From IMCC26077 sp964490435 (GTDB taxonomy: Bacteria > Actinomycetota > Actinomycetes > Nanopelagicales > Nanopelagicaceae): DNA of 46,129 nt. Positions within the stretch are counted from its first letter, which is position 1, and every line of letters begins with the position of its first letter. Made by a program: the position numbers and the translations under genes. Positions 24,334 through 31,650 of this stretch are shown here, piece by piece. Under the pieces are notes generated by a model, which was not told the DNA's origin, did no database searches, and saw nothing but the letters and a program-made list of their open reading frames with translations. Location of the stretch: assembly GCA_964490435.1 (NCBI GenBank), contig CAZBCF010000007.1:1-46129 (forward strand). Reading direction: 5' to 3'.

Positions 24334-26265
24334 TTACTTGACTTCGATGGTAATCACCGAATTTGGCTTAACGAGAGCACCTTCTGCCGGCGTTACTTTG
24401 ATGACAACCAATTTCTTGCCTTTTGGAATTTTTGCAGGTTTCAAGACCTTCACTGAAAACCCATAATCCTCGAGTACTTTGATAGCTGCCATCTCTTCGG
24501 ATTTTAGTAATCCGGTAGGCACCTGCACCTGCTCTGGACCCTTAGAGATCGTGAGCGTGACTTTTGCGCCCTTGGCAATCTCGGGCTTCTCGGGACTTTG
24601 AGTAATGATTATTCCACGGGGGACGCTCTGACTGAACGCTTCCTTTTGAACGACTACAAATCCAGCATCAGTTAATTCGTTAAGCGCTTGCTCGCTGCTC
24701 TTGCCGACATAGTTGGCTAGCGGGAACATCTCTTCGCCTTTGCTGATGACGATATTAATTTCAGTATTTTTTTTCACCATTGTTCCAGGTTCAGGATTTA
24801 TCGAGATGATCTGATCCTTGGGCACCTTCGCATTGAATTCCGTCACAGTCTTGCCAACAACTAAATTCTCGTTCGCCAATGCCACTGTCGCTTGCGAGAT
24901 GTTCTTACCTTTGAGATTTGGCACCTTGTATCGCTCTGGCCCCTTGGAGATGATTATCGAGATTGTCTGGCCCTCTGCCAACCGGCTTCCCGCCGGTGGA
25001 GCCATGCTGATGATCTTGCCTTTCGGCACTGATTCATCGAAAGTTGATTTCTTAACCTTTACTTTGAGTCCGAATTCCGCCATCGTGCTCGTCGCCTCGC
25101 TCTTAGTCGCACCAACAATCGAAGGAATCGCGACGTTCGAGCCAGGACCGAAAAGTTGGTACCACCCAGCGATACCAAGAGCGCCGGCGACTGCGAGTGC
25201 AATCCATCGATTACGGCGGACGCGTTGCGAGGTTCGTCGCCTGATTTCACTGGTATTAGTGACGTGCCCATTTCTGCTGCCGTTACTGCCGCTGTTACTG
25301 CCACTGTTTCCTGGCTCTGGACTTTTAGCGCTGTTGTTCTTACCCCGGGACTTAATGCGCTGTGGTCGTCTTAGTTCATCAGGTATACCAAGCGGCAAAC
25401 TTAACTGTTGTTCGTTGGGGTCAAGGAGCAGCAAACTCTTTCTAATGGAACCTTGGAATTCTTCAGCGCTTTGATAGCGCAATCCTGGATCTGGAGCGGT
25501 TGCACGTAAGACTAAGAGGTCAACATCTTTAGTGATTGACGGGCTTAGCGTTGAAGGTGCGGCGACTCGATCGTGTACATGACGATAGGCGATTTGGATT
25601 GGCGTCTCACCCTCGTATGGTTTCTTGCCCGTGAGCATCTCGAACAGAACAATGCCCAGTGAATAGATATCACTCTTCACATCAGCGATTCCGCGTTGTA
25701 CTTGCTCCGGAGCCAAGTAGGCAACCGTTCCCAGGAGTACATTCGCATCGGCGGTCAGAGTGTTACCCGTACTCACTGCTCGTGCCAGACCAAAATCTCC
25801 AAGTTTGGCTCGGCCGTCTGATGTGATCATGATGTTCTCGGGCTTGATATCGCGATGGATGATTCCAGCTCGATGGGCATAACTCAAAGCGGTGAGGATT
25901 TGATCAAGGATCTCGAGCGATTCTTTCGCACCAAGTTGACCAACCGCGAAGAGGTGATCTCGCAAAGTCGCTCCTGGAACATATTCCATTACAAGGAAGA
26001 CTGCGGGTATTCCACCTTGATTCCACCCTTGGTCATAGACTTGAATGAGATGTGGATGAGAGAGCGCTGCCGCGGCTTTTGCCTCGCGGATGAATCGCGA
26101 CACGAACTCTTCGTCGTGAGCTAAGTGCTCGTGCATGATCTTGATTGCGACAGTGCGGTCTAGACGAGTATCTGTTGCTGAATAGACGGTCGCCATGCCT
26201 CCACGAGAGATGACACTTGTTATCTGGTAGCGACCATCGATTATTTCGCCAACTCGGTCCGACAC
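24334..26265 (-). CDS. Serine/threonine protein kinase with four PASTA domains
   Basis: A 643-residue receptor-like kinase. The N-terminal kinase domain (about residues 11-275) has ISRGGMATVY, VAIKIM with the catalytic lysine, IIHRDIKPENIM and the DFG motif in KLGDFGLARAV. A Ser/Asn/Gly-rich and basic juxtamembrane linker comes next. A transmembrane helix at about 352-372 (WIALAVAGALGIAGWYQLFG) is followed by four extracellular PASTA repeats. PASTA modules bind muropeptides or lipid II. The position close to aroG, with crtE and metF further along, suggests correspondence to PknL, although mycobacterial PknL lacks PASTA domains; Streptomyces-like homologues have them. Start is GTG with a leaderless-type promoter. 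Confidence 0.95.
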   Translation of the reverse strand: MSDRVGEIIDGRYQITSVISRGGMATVYSATDTRLDRTVAIKIMHEHLAHDEEFVSRFIREAKAAAALSHPHLIQVYDQGWNQGGIPAVFLVMEYVPGATLRDHLFAVGQLGAKESLEILDQILTALSYAHRAGIIHRDIKPENIMITSDGRAKLGDFGLARAVSTGNTLTADANVLLGTVAYLAPEQVQRGIADVKSDIYSLGIVLFEMLTGKKPYEGETPIQIAYRHVHDRVAAPSTLSPSITKDVDLLVLRATAPDPGLRYQSAEEFQGSIRKSLLLLDPNEQQLSLPLGIPDELRRPQRIKSRGKNNSAKSPEPGNSGSNSGSNGSRNGHVTNTSEIRRRTSQRVRRNRWIALAVAGALGIAGWYQLFGPGSNVAIPSIVGATKSEATSTMAEFGLKVKVKKSTFDESVPKGKIISMAPPAGSRLAEGQTISIIISKGPERYKVPNLKGKNISQATVALANENLVVGKTVTEFNAKVPKDQIISINPEPGTMVKKNTEINIVISKGEEMFPLANYVGKSSEQALNELTDAGFVVVQKEAFSQSVPRGIIITQSPEKPEIAKGAKVTLTISKGPEQVQVPTGLLKSEEMAAIKVLEDYGFSVKVLKPAKIPKGKKLVVIKVTPAEGALVKPNSVITIEVK

Positions 26266-26271
26266 TCGGAA

Positions 26272-26277
26272 AGTCTA
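26272..26277 (-). promoter_or_regulatory. Leaderless-type -10 box of the PASTA kinase
   Basis: TAGACT on the minus strand lies six bases before the GTG at 26265. The upstream P-loop kinase gene ends at 26297, so the kinase has its own promoter. Confidence 0.6.
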
Positions 26278-26296
26278 TGAAAATCGGCGGTTAAGG

Positions 26297-26851
26297 TCAG
26301 GCAGGCGCTCCGTAGGAGAGGTGGACGTCGCAATTCTCCCGATTCTGATGGCGCGCGAAGAATGCATCTTGAATCTCGATCCAGTCGAGCATGTGCTCTC
26401 GAATGCCCGAACCATCGCGGAGTAACACTCTCTCCAGCCCAATCGCTGCAGGAATATCTATCCAGATTGAAAGGTCGGCAAATTCTGCAACCTTTGGTAT
26501 CGCGGCACCGACACCTTCGAGAATGACCAGTGGGGTAGCGGGGAGTTGCACCTGCTCTCGATAGTGATCAGTAGACCAATCGAACTTTTGATAGCAAGGG
26601 AGTAAGCCGTTTTGCAGCGGTTCAAGAATCCACTCGTTTACATGGCGTTCGAAGGTGGAGGTGAGCGCATCCTGCCATCCGTTGTAGAGGTCATCGCAAT
26701 GGATGATCTCGCCACAGCCAAGTGCAGCCCTGATCTCATCTGCCAAGGTGGTTTTGCCTGCACCGGCGGGTCCATCAATCACAATGAGGCGTGGCTGCGC
26801 CCGCTCCTGCTCGAGCAGCGACCTGATGCTATCGACGAGCGCGTGATGCAT
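26297..26851 (-). CDS. P-loop kinase, uridine-kinase-like; candidate thiamine kinase
   Basis: A 184-residue cytoplasmic P-loop kinase of the uridine/nucleoside kinase fold. Walker A is DGPAGAGKTTLADEI (about residues 26-40). A HCDDLYNGWQD stretch at about 51-61 resembles the DD(F/L)Y substrate-site motif of these kinases. The Walker B-like strand is PLVILEGVGA, followed by a lid with RVLLRDGSG and EHMLDW. The start codon lies inside pnuT (23-base overlap), so it is translationally coupled to a TPP-riboswitch-controlled transporter. My inference is that it phosphorylates the imported compound, possibly thiamine or a precursor, trapping it in the cell. Ribosylnicotinamide kinase was considered because of the PnuC fold but fits the riboswitch less well. 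Confidence 0.8.
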   Translation of the reverse strand: MHHALVDSIRSLLEQERAQPRLIVIDGPAGAGKTTLADEIRAALGCGEIIHCDDLYNGWQDALTSTFERHVNEWILEPLQNGLLPCYQKFDWSTDHYREQVQLPATPLVILEGVGAAIPKVAEFADLSIWIDIPAAIGLERVLLRDGSGIREHMLDWIEIQDAFFARHQNRENCDVHLSYGAPA

Positions 26852-27413
26852 TTTGATACCAGCGGAACCAACCGAGAATTGCCATGCCAGTGAAGATTAA
26901 GTAGACCAGCGATGTGAAGTAGGAACCACCACGGAAGTACTGAATGGTGAGCACGACATCAACGGCAAACCAGAGCGCCCAGTTCTCCCATTTCTCCTTG
27001 ACCATGATCACCTGGGCGAGGAGACTGCCGAGTAATCCAAAAGTATCGCTCCAAATCGCAACAGCGCCGATGGATTTCAAGAATGGCGCGAACGCAATCC
27101 AACATGCGGCGAAGACGAGCACTGCAATCAGTCGACCCTGCAACGATAGCGTGGCAGGTTGTGCGCCAGTCCGTTTCCAGGCTAGCCATCCCCATATTCC
27201 ACATCCAATGAATATGAATTGGGTCGCAAAAGAGCCGTAGTACTTCATCTCGAAAAACCAGATTGCATAAAGCGCTGAGCTACCTACCCACCATGGCCAC
27301 ATCAACCTGCGACCTGTTGTGCCCAGATAGACCGCAATTAATGAGGTCGTTGCAGCAGCGGACTCTAGGAAAGTCACTTGATAGTTCCAAGCCGTGAAGA
27401 GAACCAGATTCAT
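26829..27413 (-). CDS. pnuT: PnuC-family transporter, probable thiamine transporter PnuT
   Basis: A 194-residue membrane protein of the PnuC fold with about seven helices. Motifs include WWVGSSALYAIWFFEMKYYG, WSDTFGLLGSLLAQVIMVKEKWENW and the C-terminal LVYLIFTGMAILGWF. PnuC carries nicotinamide riboside, and PnuT the same fold for thiamine. A TPP riboswitch immediately upstream, covering the ribosome binding site, decides for PnuT. ATG 27413 is preferred to the GTG four codons earlier, which lies in the riboswitch. The gene overlaps the P-loop kinase by 23 bases. Vitamin B1 uptake fits an organism that may not make thiamine; no thi biosynthesis gene is in this window. Confidence 0.88.
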   Translation of the reverse strand: MNLVLFTAWNYQVTFLESAAATTSLIAVYLGTTGRRLMWPWWVGSSALYAIWFFEMKYYGSFATQFIFIGCGIWGWLAWKRTGAQPATLSLQGRLIAVLVFAACWIAFAPFLKSIGAVAIWSDTFGLLGSLLAQVIMVKEKWENWALWFAVDVVLTIQYFRGGSYFTSLVYLIFTGMAILGWFRWYQNASRARR

Positions 27414-27421
27414 CGTGAACG

Positions 27422-27509
27422 ACACCTATCCCTTCCGAATCCGCATTACCGGACTGGTTGTAACGGTCGGTGGTAAGCCACCCTCTCAGCCGTACTTCGG
27501 CTCCCGTGT
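27422..27509 (-). ncRNA. TPP riboswitch
   Basis: The minus strand carries the THI-box sequence in order. P1 arms are ACAC (27506-27509) and GTGT (27422-27425). A small CCG/CGG hairpin is followed by CTGAGAGGG, a GGTGG/CCACC variable hairpin, GACCGTTACAACC, a six-pair stem AGTCCG/CGGATT closed by GTAATG, and CGGAAGGGA. These match the conserved CUGAGA, ACC-UGAUC-region and AGGGA elements. AGGTG (27423-27427), the Shine-Dalgarno of pnuT, overlaps the 3' arm of P1, so TPP binding would close the ribosome site: translational repression of pnuT and the coupled kinase. The element ends 4 bases from the divergent crtYc start. Confidence 0.93.
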
Positions 27510-27513
27510 AGCA

Positions 27514-27873
27514 ATGAGGATAGCATTAGTCGTGCTCAAGTTCGGCTACTTAGCAATGATTGCGTTCACCATCGTGGGCTCATTTTGGCTCGAGATTTTC
27601 TTGAAAGTTGGAGTCTTACGGCGTATCAAGCGCGTCTTGTTGAGCATCCTCCCAATCGCAGGCGCCTTCATACTCTGGGATCTATATGCGATCAGCCGTG
27701 GCCATTGGCACTTTGATATGCGCCAGATATTAGGGATCTTCACCCCTGGTGGGATTCCGTTCGAAGAGATTCTCTTCTTTACCGTCGTGCCACTCGCCGC
27801 AATCATGACAATCGAAGCGGTTAGTGTTGTTAAACGAAAGAATCCGCGGTGGAATTTCGGAGATGAGCGATGA
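27514..27873 (+). CDS. crtYc: Lycopene cyclase domain protein, CrtYc subunit
   Basis: A 119-residue membrane protein with three helices, one half of the actinobacterial heterodimeric lycopene cyclase (CrtYc/CrtYd, as in Brevibacterium and Corynebacterium). Diagnostic segments are LWDLYAISRGHWHF and GIPFEEILFFTVVPLAAI, with the PFEE motif. It converts the linear ends of lycopene into rings. ATG 27514 is supported by the protein family; an in-frame start at 27394 would read through the riboswitch region. It overlaps crtYd by 4 bases. The promoter must lie in the DNA of the divergent TPP riboswitch or pnuT; I could not place it. Confidence 0.9.
   Translation: MRIALVVLKFGYLAMIAFTIVGSFWLEIFLKVGVLRRIKRVLLSILPIAGAFILWDLYAISRGHWHFDMRQILGIFTPGGIPFEEILFFTVVPLAAIMTIEAVSVVKRKNPRWNFGDER
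27517..27522 (-). promoter_or_regulatory. Candidate -10 box of the TPP riboswitch transcript
   Basis: TATCCT on the minus strand ends seven bases before the riboswitch 5' end (27509). It lies inside the first codons of crtYc. No good -35 was seen. Confidence 0.4.
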
Positions 27874-28181
27874 CGTACACACAACTTGCGCTTTCGGCAG
27901 TATTGGTTGCGGTTCTTTTCGATCTTTTTATCACCAAGCGCCGTATGGTACGTCGACGCTCGTTCTGGGCTTCCTACGCCATCATCCTTCCTTTTCAACT
28001 CTTGACTAATTGGTGGCTTACTTCGCGAGAGATAGTCATGTATCGAGAGCAATTCATCACTGGATACCGAATTGCTAGCGCGCCAGTAGAGGACCTCTTC
28101 TTTGGCTTCGCCTTGATTCTTGGTGTAATCAGTCTGTGGATTTTTTGGGGTGCGCGCGGCGTGCAGAACGAGCGCGCATGA
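27870..28181 (+). CDS. crtYd: Lycopene cyclase domain protein, CrtYd subunit
   Basis: A 103-residue membrane protein with three helices, the partner of CrtYc. Marks are FDLFITKRRMVRRRSFW, LLTNWWLTSREI, GYRIASAPVEDLFFGFALILGVI with the PVEDLFF motif of the family. The start is the ATGA overlap with crtYc. The last 53 bases overlap the 3' end of the convergent crtB, a large overlap even for this packed region. Confidence 0.9.
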   Translation: MTYTQLALSAVLVAVLFDLFITKRRMVRRRSFWASYAIILPFQLLTNWWLTSREIVMYREQFITGYRIASAPVEDLFFGFALILGVISLWIFWGARGVQNERA

Positions 28182-29061
28182 GTGCGGGGATAGCAACTGA
28201 AAGGCGTCGCGCAGTCGAGGTCTTTGCCCGTTTCTCGAAGATTTGATAATCAATCTTCTCTACTTCATCAACGATGCCACAATAGAGTTCACTTGCAGCC
28301 TCGATGCAGGCCCTACTCTCGGGCGCGAGCAATGCAATTCCAGGGTTTGCCGCGCGCTGCAGAGTGCGCACTCGCTCGATGTTAAATCGGAGCGCATCTT
28401 TTATCTGGGGAGTTAGTCTTCGCGCCTCTAGCATTTCTTCGGTGACGTTGAATGAGTGGAGTTCATCGAGTGGCAGATAAATCCTCCCTCGGTCGAGATC
28501 CTCTCCAACATCTCTGATGAAGTTGGCCAATTGGAATGCGATACCTAGCTTTTCGGCGGCCGGATACGCGTCAGGAGAGAGTGGGCCGAGTATCGGAACC
28601 ATTTCGAGTCCGATTACCGCCGCCGAGCCGTAGACGTATTCCATCAGCGATGCATAGTCGGCATAACGAGTCACCGAGATATCCATCGCCATCGAATGCA
28701 AGAAGGCGCGAAAATGATCGAGTGGAATATCAAAGCGAGTGACGGTATCCACCAAAGCCGCACCAATATGATCTGTGCTCTTGCCATGAGCAAGATCATT
28801 GAGCAATTGCTCGCTCCACTCATGCAACTTCGCAGCCTTCTCCTCAATCGTCAGGGTAGAGGCGAGGTCATCAACAATCTCATCGGCATAACGAGCAAAA
28901 CCGTAAAGCGCATGAACGAACGGTCGCTTTCCGGGCGGGAGTAAGAGGGTGGCTAAGTAATAGGTCTTTCCGTGGCGCGAATTTAGCCGCTTGCATTCAC
29001 GATAAGAGGCTCGCAAACGTGGATCGACGATGCCGGCAGCATCAAGTTCGCGCGCGCTCAT
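28129..29061 (-). CDS. crtB: Phytoene synthase
   Basis: A 310-residue squalene/phytoene synthase that joins two GGPP head to head into phytoene. Both aspartate-rich motifs are present: YADEIVDD (about residues 57-64) and NFIRDVGEDLDRGRIYLP (about 183-200). The RHGKTYYLA N-terminus and VYGSAAVIGLEM are typical. It ends in a basic tail. It overlaps crtI by four bases (last gene of crtE-crtI-crtB) and crtYd on the other strand by 53 bases. Confidence 0.97.
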   Translation of the reverse strand: MSARELDAAGIVDPRLRASYRECKRLNSRHGKTYYLATLLLPPGKRPFVHALYGFARYADEIVDDLASTLTIEEKAAKLHEWSEQLLNDLAHGKSTDHIGAALVDTVTRFDIPLDHFRAFLHSMAMDISVTRYADYASLMEYVYGSAAVIGLEMVPILGPLSPDAYPAAEKLGIAFQLANFIRDVGEDLDRGRIYLPLDELHSFNVTEEMLEARRLTPQIKDALRFNIERVRTLQRAANPGIALLAPESRACIEAASELYCGIVDEVEKIDYQIFEKRAKTSTARRLSVAIPALMRARSARRAHPKKSTD

Positions 29062-30542
29062 CTTTGTGCGGCACCGATGATTCGTTCGGCTGCCAATTTT
29101 CCGGAGATAAGGACCATCGGCACACCAACTCCAGGCTGCGTACCTGAGCCAGTAAAAACGACATTCTCAAAACCACGAGCCAAATTTCGAGGACGAAACG
29201 GTCCGGTCTGAAAGAAGGTGTGTGCGCTGGCAAATGGCGCTCCTGCTTCCATACCCTGAGCGCGCCATTCAACAGGGGTGGTGAGGTGCTCGACTTCGAT
29301 GCTCTCTGCGAATCCAGCGTAACCCCGAGATTCGAGGACTCGAAGCATCTCATCTCGATATCGAGCTCTTTCTCGCTGCCAATCGATAGTGGAATCGAGA
29401 TTCGGCGTGGGAAAGAGGATGTAATACGAAGATTTACCACGTGGCGCGAGCGCAGGGTCGTCATACGTTGGCACAGTGACAAGCAGCGATGGGTCGCTCA
29501 TGAAACTCTTCTTTTTGATGAGTTCATCGAAGACCCCATCCCACGATTGGCCGAAATGAATGTTGTGATGCGCGATATGTTCGTATTGTCGATTGGACCC
29601 AACCAACATCACCACGCACGATGGGGAGTAGTTCAAACGCCTGATATCAAAAGGTTCGCGATCGAGCAGTTCTTTGTAGGCGATTGGTAGGTCAGGATTG
29701 AGCACGACAACATCTGCAGCAACGTGTTCGCCGGTATCGGTGATGACACCGGTTGCACGGCCCTTCTGCGTTGCCACGCTCCGTACAGTTGTGGAGTAAC
29801 GAATCTTCACACCATGCTTCTCGGCTGCACCGGCAAGCGCTCGTGGGACTGCATGCATTCCACCTTTAGGAAAGAAGACCCCGTTCACTGAGTCCATATA
29901 TGCGATGACAGCGTAAATCGCCAATGCTTGTTGTGGGCTAACTCCTGCATACATCGCTTGGAAGGAGTAGACCTTCTGGGTGCGAGGATCCTTTAGATAC
30001 TGACTCACCTTCGGCGCTAGCCTTCGAAAACCACCAATTGCGATGAGTCGAGCCAGATTTGGTGTAAGTAGTTGCAGTGGGGAGTCAATATTGCGATCGA
30101 TGAAATCATTCATCTCGTACTTGTATAACTTAGTGACGAAATCTACGTACCTTCGATATCCAAGCGCCTCGGCTGGACTAATAACACGAGCGATCTCAGC
30201 CTCCATCTCGTTCGTGTCAGGAAAGACATCTAATTGAGAACCATCGTGATAGAAGGCGCGATAGAGCGGACGTAATGGAATGAGTTCGAGCCAGTCGGAT
30301 AACTTCTCACCAACGCAGTTGAGCGCATCTTCAATGAGTGAGGGCATCGTAAGCACGGTCGGGCCGGTATCGAATCGATAACCCTGGTCGAGCAATAACC
30401 CATTACGACCACCCGGTACAGACTCGCGCTCCAGGATCGTGACATCTCGTCCGGCACCGGCAAGGCGAAGGGCAGCGCTCAGCCCACCCAGGCCAGCGCC
30501 AACGATGACCACCTTGTCGGTGGCGCCGGGAACTTTTCGCAT
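29058..30542 (-). CDS. crtI: Phytoene desaturase CrtI
   Basis: A 494-residue FAD-dependent desaturase that converts phytoene to lycopene. The N-terminal FAD-binding motif is VVIVGAGLGGLSAALRLAGAG, followed by ILERESVPGGRNG. The C-terminal CrtI signature is VVFTGSGTQPGVGVPMVLISGKLAAERI. The start is ATG 30542 in the TGATG overlap with crtE rather than the preceding in-frame TTG. The length fits CrtI. A second member of the family is encoded at 33096-34646. Confidence 0.96.
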   Translation of the reverse strand: MRKVPGATDKVVIVGAGLGGLSAALRLAGAGRDVTILERESVPGGRNGLLLDQGYRFDTGPTVLTMPSLIEDALNCVGEKLSDWLELIPLRPLYRAFYHDGSQLDVFPDTNEMEAEIARVISPAEALGYRRYVDFVTKLYKYEMNDFIDRNIDSPLQLLTPNLARLIAIGGFRRLAPKVSQYLKDPRTQKVYSFQAMYAGVSPQQALAIYAVIAYMDSVNGVFFPKGGMHAVPRALAGAAEKHGVKIRYSTTVRSVATQKGRATGVITDTGEHVAADVVVLNPDLPIAYKELLDREPFDIRRLNYSPSCVVMLVGSNRQYEHIAHHNIHFGQSWDGVFDELIKKKSFMSDPSLLVTVPTYDDPALAPRGKSSYYILFPTPNLDSTIDWQRERARYRDEMLRVLESRGYAGFAESIEVEHLTTPVEWRAQGMEAGAPFASAHTFFQTGPFRPRNLARGFENVVFTGSGTQPGVGVPMVLISGKLAAERIIGAAQR

Positions 30543-31627
30543 CAAGCGCTCCTCTGGGTGGCTGCGATAGCAAGTTCGGTGAGAGCCTGCCTGCCAGCGG
30601 GAGTAATCCGTTGATTATTACTCGCTGCAAGGGCAAGGGTAGTTTTCTCTTCAATAACTTTCTCGATGAATTCCACGGCTCCTGATGTATTTATCAACTC
30701 GCGCATCCGTGAGATCTCCTCTGATGTGGCCCTTGGATTTCCGAATGACTTCAAGAACTCATCGGATTGTGCGCTGGTCATCTGGTCAAGCGCGCGTGCG
30801 ATGAGAGCAGTTCGCTTTCCCTCTCGCAGATCATCTCCTGCTGGTTTGCCAGTCTGCGATGTATCACCAAAGACTCCAAGCAGATCATCGCGCAATTGGA
30901 AGGCGATGCCGAGTGGAATCCCATATCCGCTCAATGCATCCAGGATCCCACCTCGTTCGTTTGCGTCTGAACCGGCAAGTGCAGCCCCAAAATGAAGCGG
31001 GCGCTCGATTGTGTATTTTCCTGATTTGTAGAGGGCAATCTTCAGAGCATCCTCGACGGAAACGCGTTCGCGACTACCTGCATGTATATCGAGGTACTGC
31101 CCAGCCATCAACTCGACTTTCATCGCATCGAAAAGTGGATTGACCTCGCGAAGTTGTCTATCGGTCAGACCTGATTGGTTAAGCGCTTGCGTTGCGAGCA
31201 CGAGCGCGAGGTCGCCAATTAAGAGCGCTGCCGCGCTTCCAAAACTTTCACTGTCACCAACGCCTGAACCATGGGCATGGGCGCTCTCGAAGCGGCGATG
31301 CATCGAGGGTGCTCCGCGCCGAGTATCCGATCCATCCATCATGTCGTCGTGAATGAGCGCACAGGCCTGCACCAACTCAAGGCTGATGACGGCTCGGTAG
31401 ATGACAGCCAGGTCGTCTGGAGCCTCAGTGCCACCGGCACCTATATACCCGGCAAGCGCAAAGAGCGGGCGCAGACGTTTGCCGCCGATGAGGAATTCAG
31501 TCAGTGCGCTACTAACGGGTGCAAGGTGCGGATCGATGGCGCGCAACTGCTCGGTTGCTCCGGTGAGAAAATCCTCTAGGGCGCGGTCAATCTCTCGTTT
31601 CGAGCCTTCTTGAGAGCCAGAGAGCAT
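30542..31627 (-). CDS. crtE: Geranylgeranyl diphosphate synthase
   Basis: A 361-residue trans-polyprenyl synthase supplying GGPP. It has the first aspartate-rich motif IHDDMMDGSDTRRG (about residues 92-105) and the second FQLRDDLLGVFGD (about 242-254), with GGKRLRPLF upstream for IPP binding. It is the first gene of crtE-crtI-crtB. In Mycobacterium the homologue idsA2 also sits next to a metF-like gene. The start ATG 31627 is six bases downstream from TAGCGT, giving a leaderless mRNA. Only 23 bases separate it from the divergent metF. Confidence 0.96.
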   Translation of the reverse strand: MLSGSQEGSKREIDRALEDFLTGATEQLRAIDPHLAPVSSALTEFLIGGKRLRPLFALAGYIGAGGTEAPDDLAVIYRAVISLELVQACALIHDDMMDGSDTRRGAPSMHRRFESAHAHGSGVGDSESFGSAAALLIGDLALVLATQALNQSGLTDRQLREVNPLFDAMKVELMAGQYLDIHAGSRERVSVEDALKIALYKSGKYTIERPLHFGAALAGSDANERGGILDALSGYGIPLGIAFQLRDDLLGVFGDTSQTGKPAGDDLREGKRTALIARALDQMTSAQSDEFLKSFGNPRATSEEISRMRELINTSGAVEFIEKVIEEKTTLALAASNNQRITPAGRQALTELAIAATQRSA

Positions 31628-31633
31628 GTGGCA

Positions 31634-31639
31634 ACGCTA
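31634..31639 (-). promoter_or_regulatory. Leaderless-type -10 box of crtE
   Basis: TAGCGT on the minus strand lies six bases before the ATG at 31627. Its first two bases are shared with the metF -10 on the opposite strand. Confidence 0.55.
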
Positions 31640-31643
31640 CCCT
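31638..31643 (+). promoter_or_regulatory. Leaderless-type -10 box of metF
   Basis: TACCCT lies seven bases before the GTG at 31651. It overlaps the crtE -10 by two bases, so both promoters occupy the same 23-base gap. Confidence 0.55.
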
Positions 31644-31650
31644 GACTGCC

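Noticed and set aside
26829..27413. PnuC as nicotinamide riboside transporter
   Set aside because: The TPP riboswitch covering its start makes thiamine the far better substrate.
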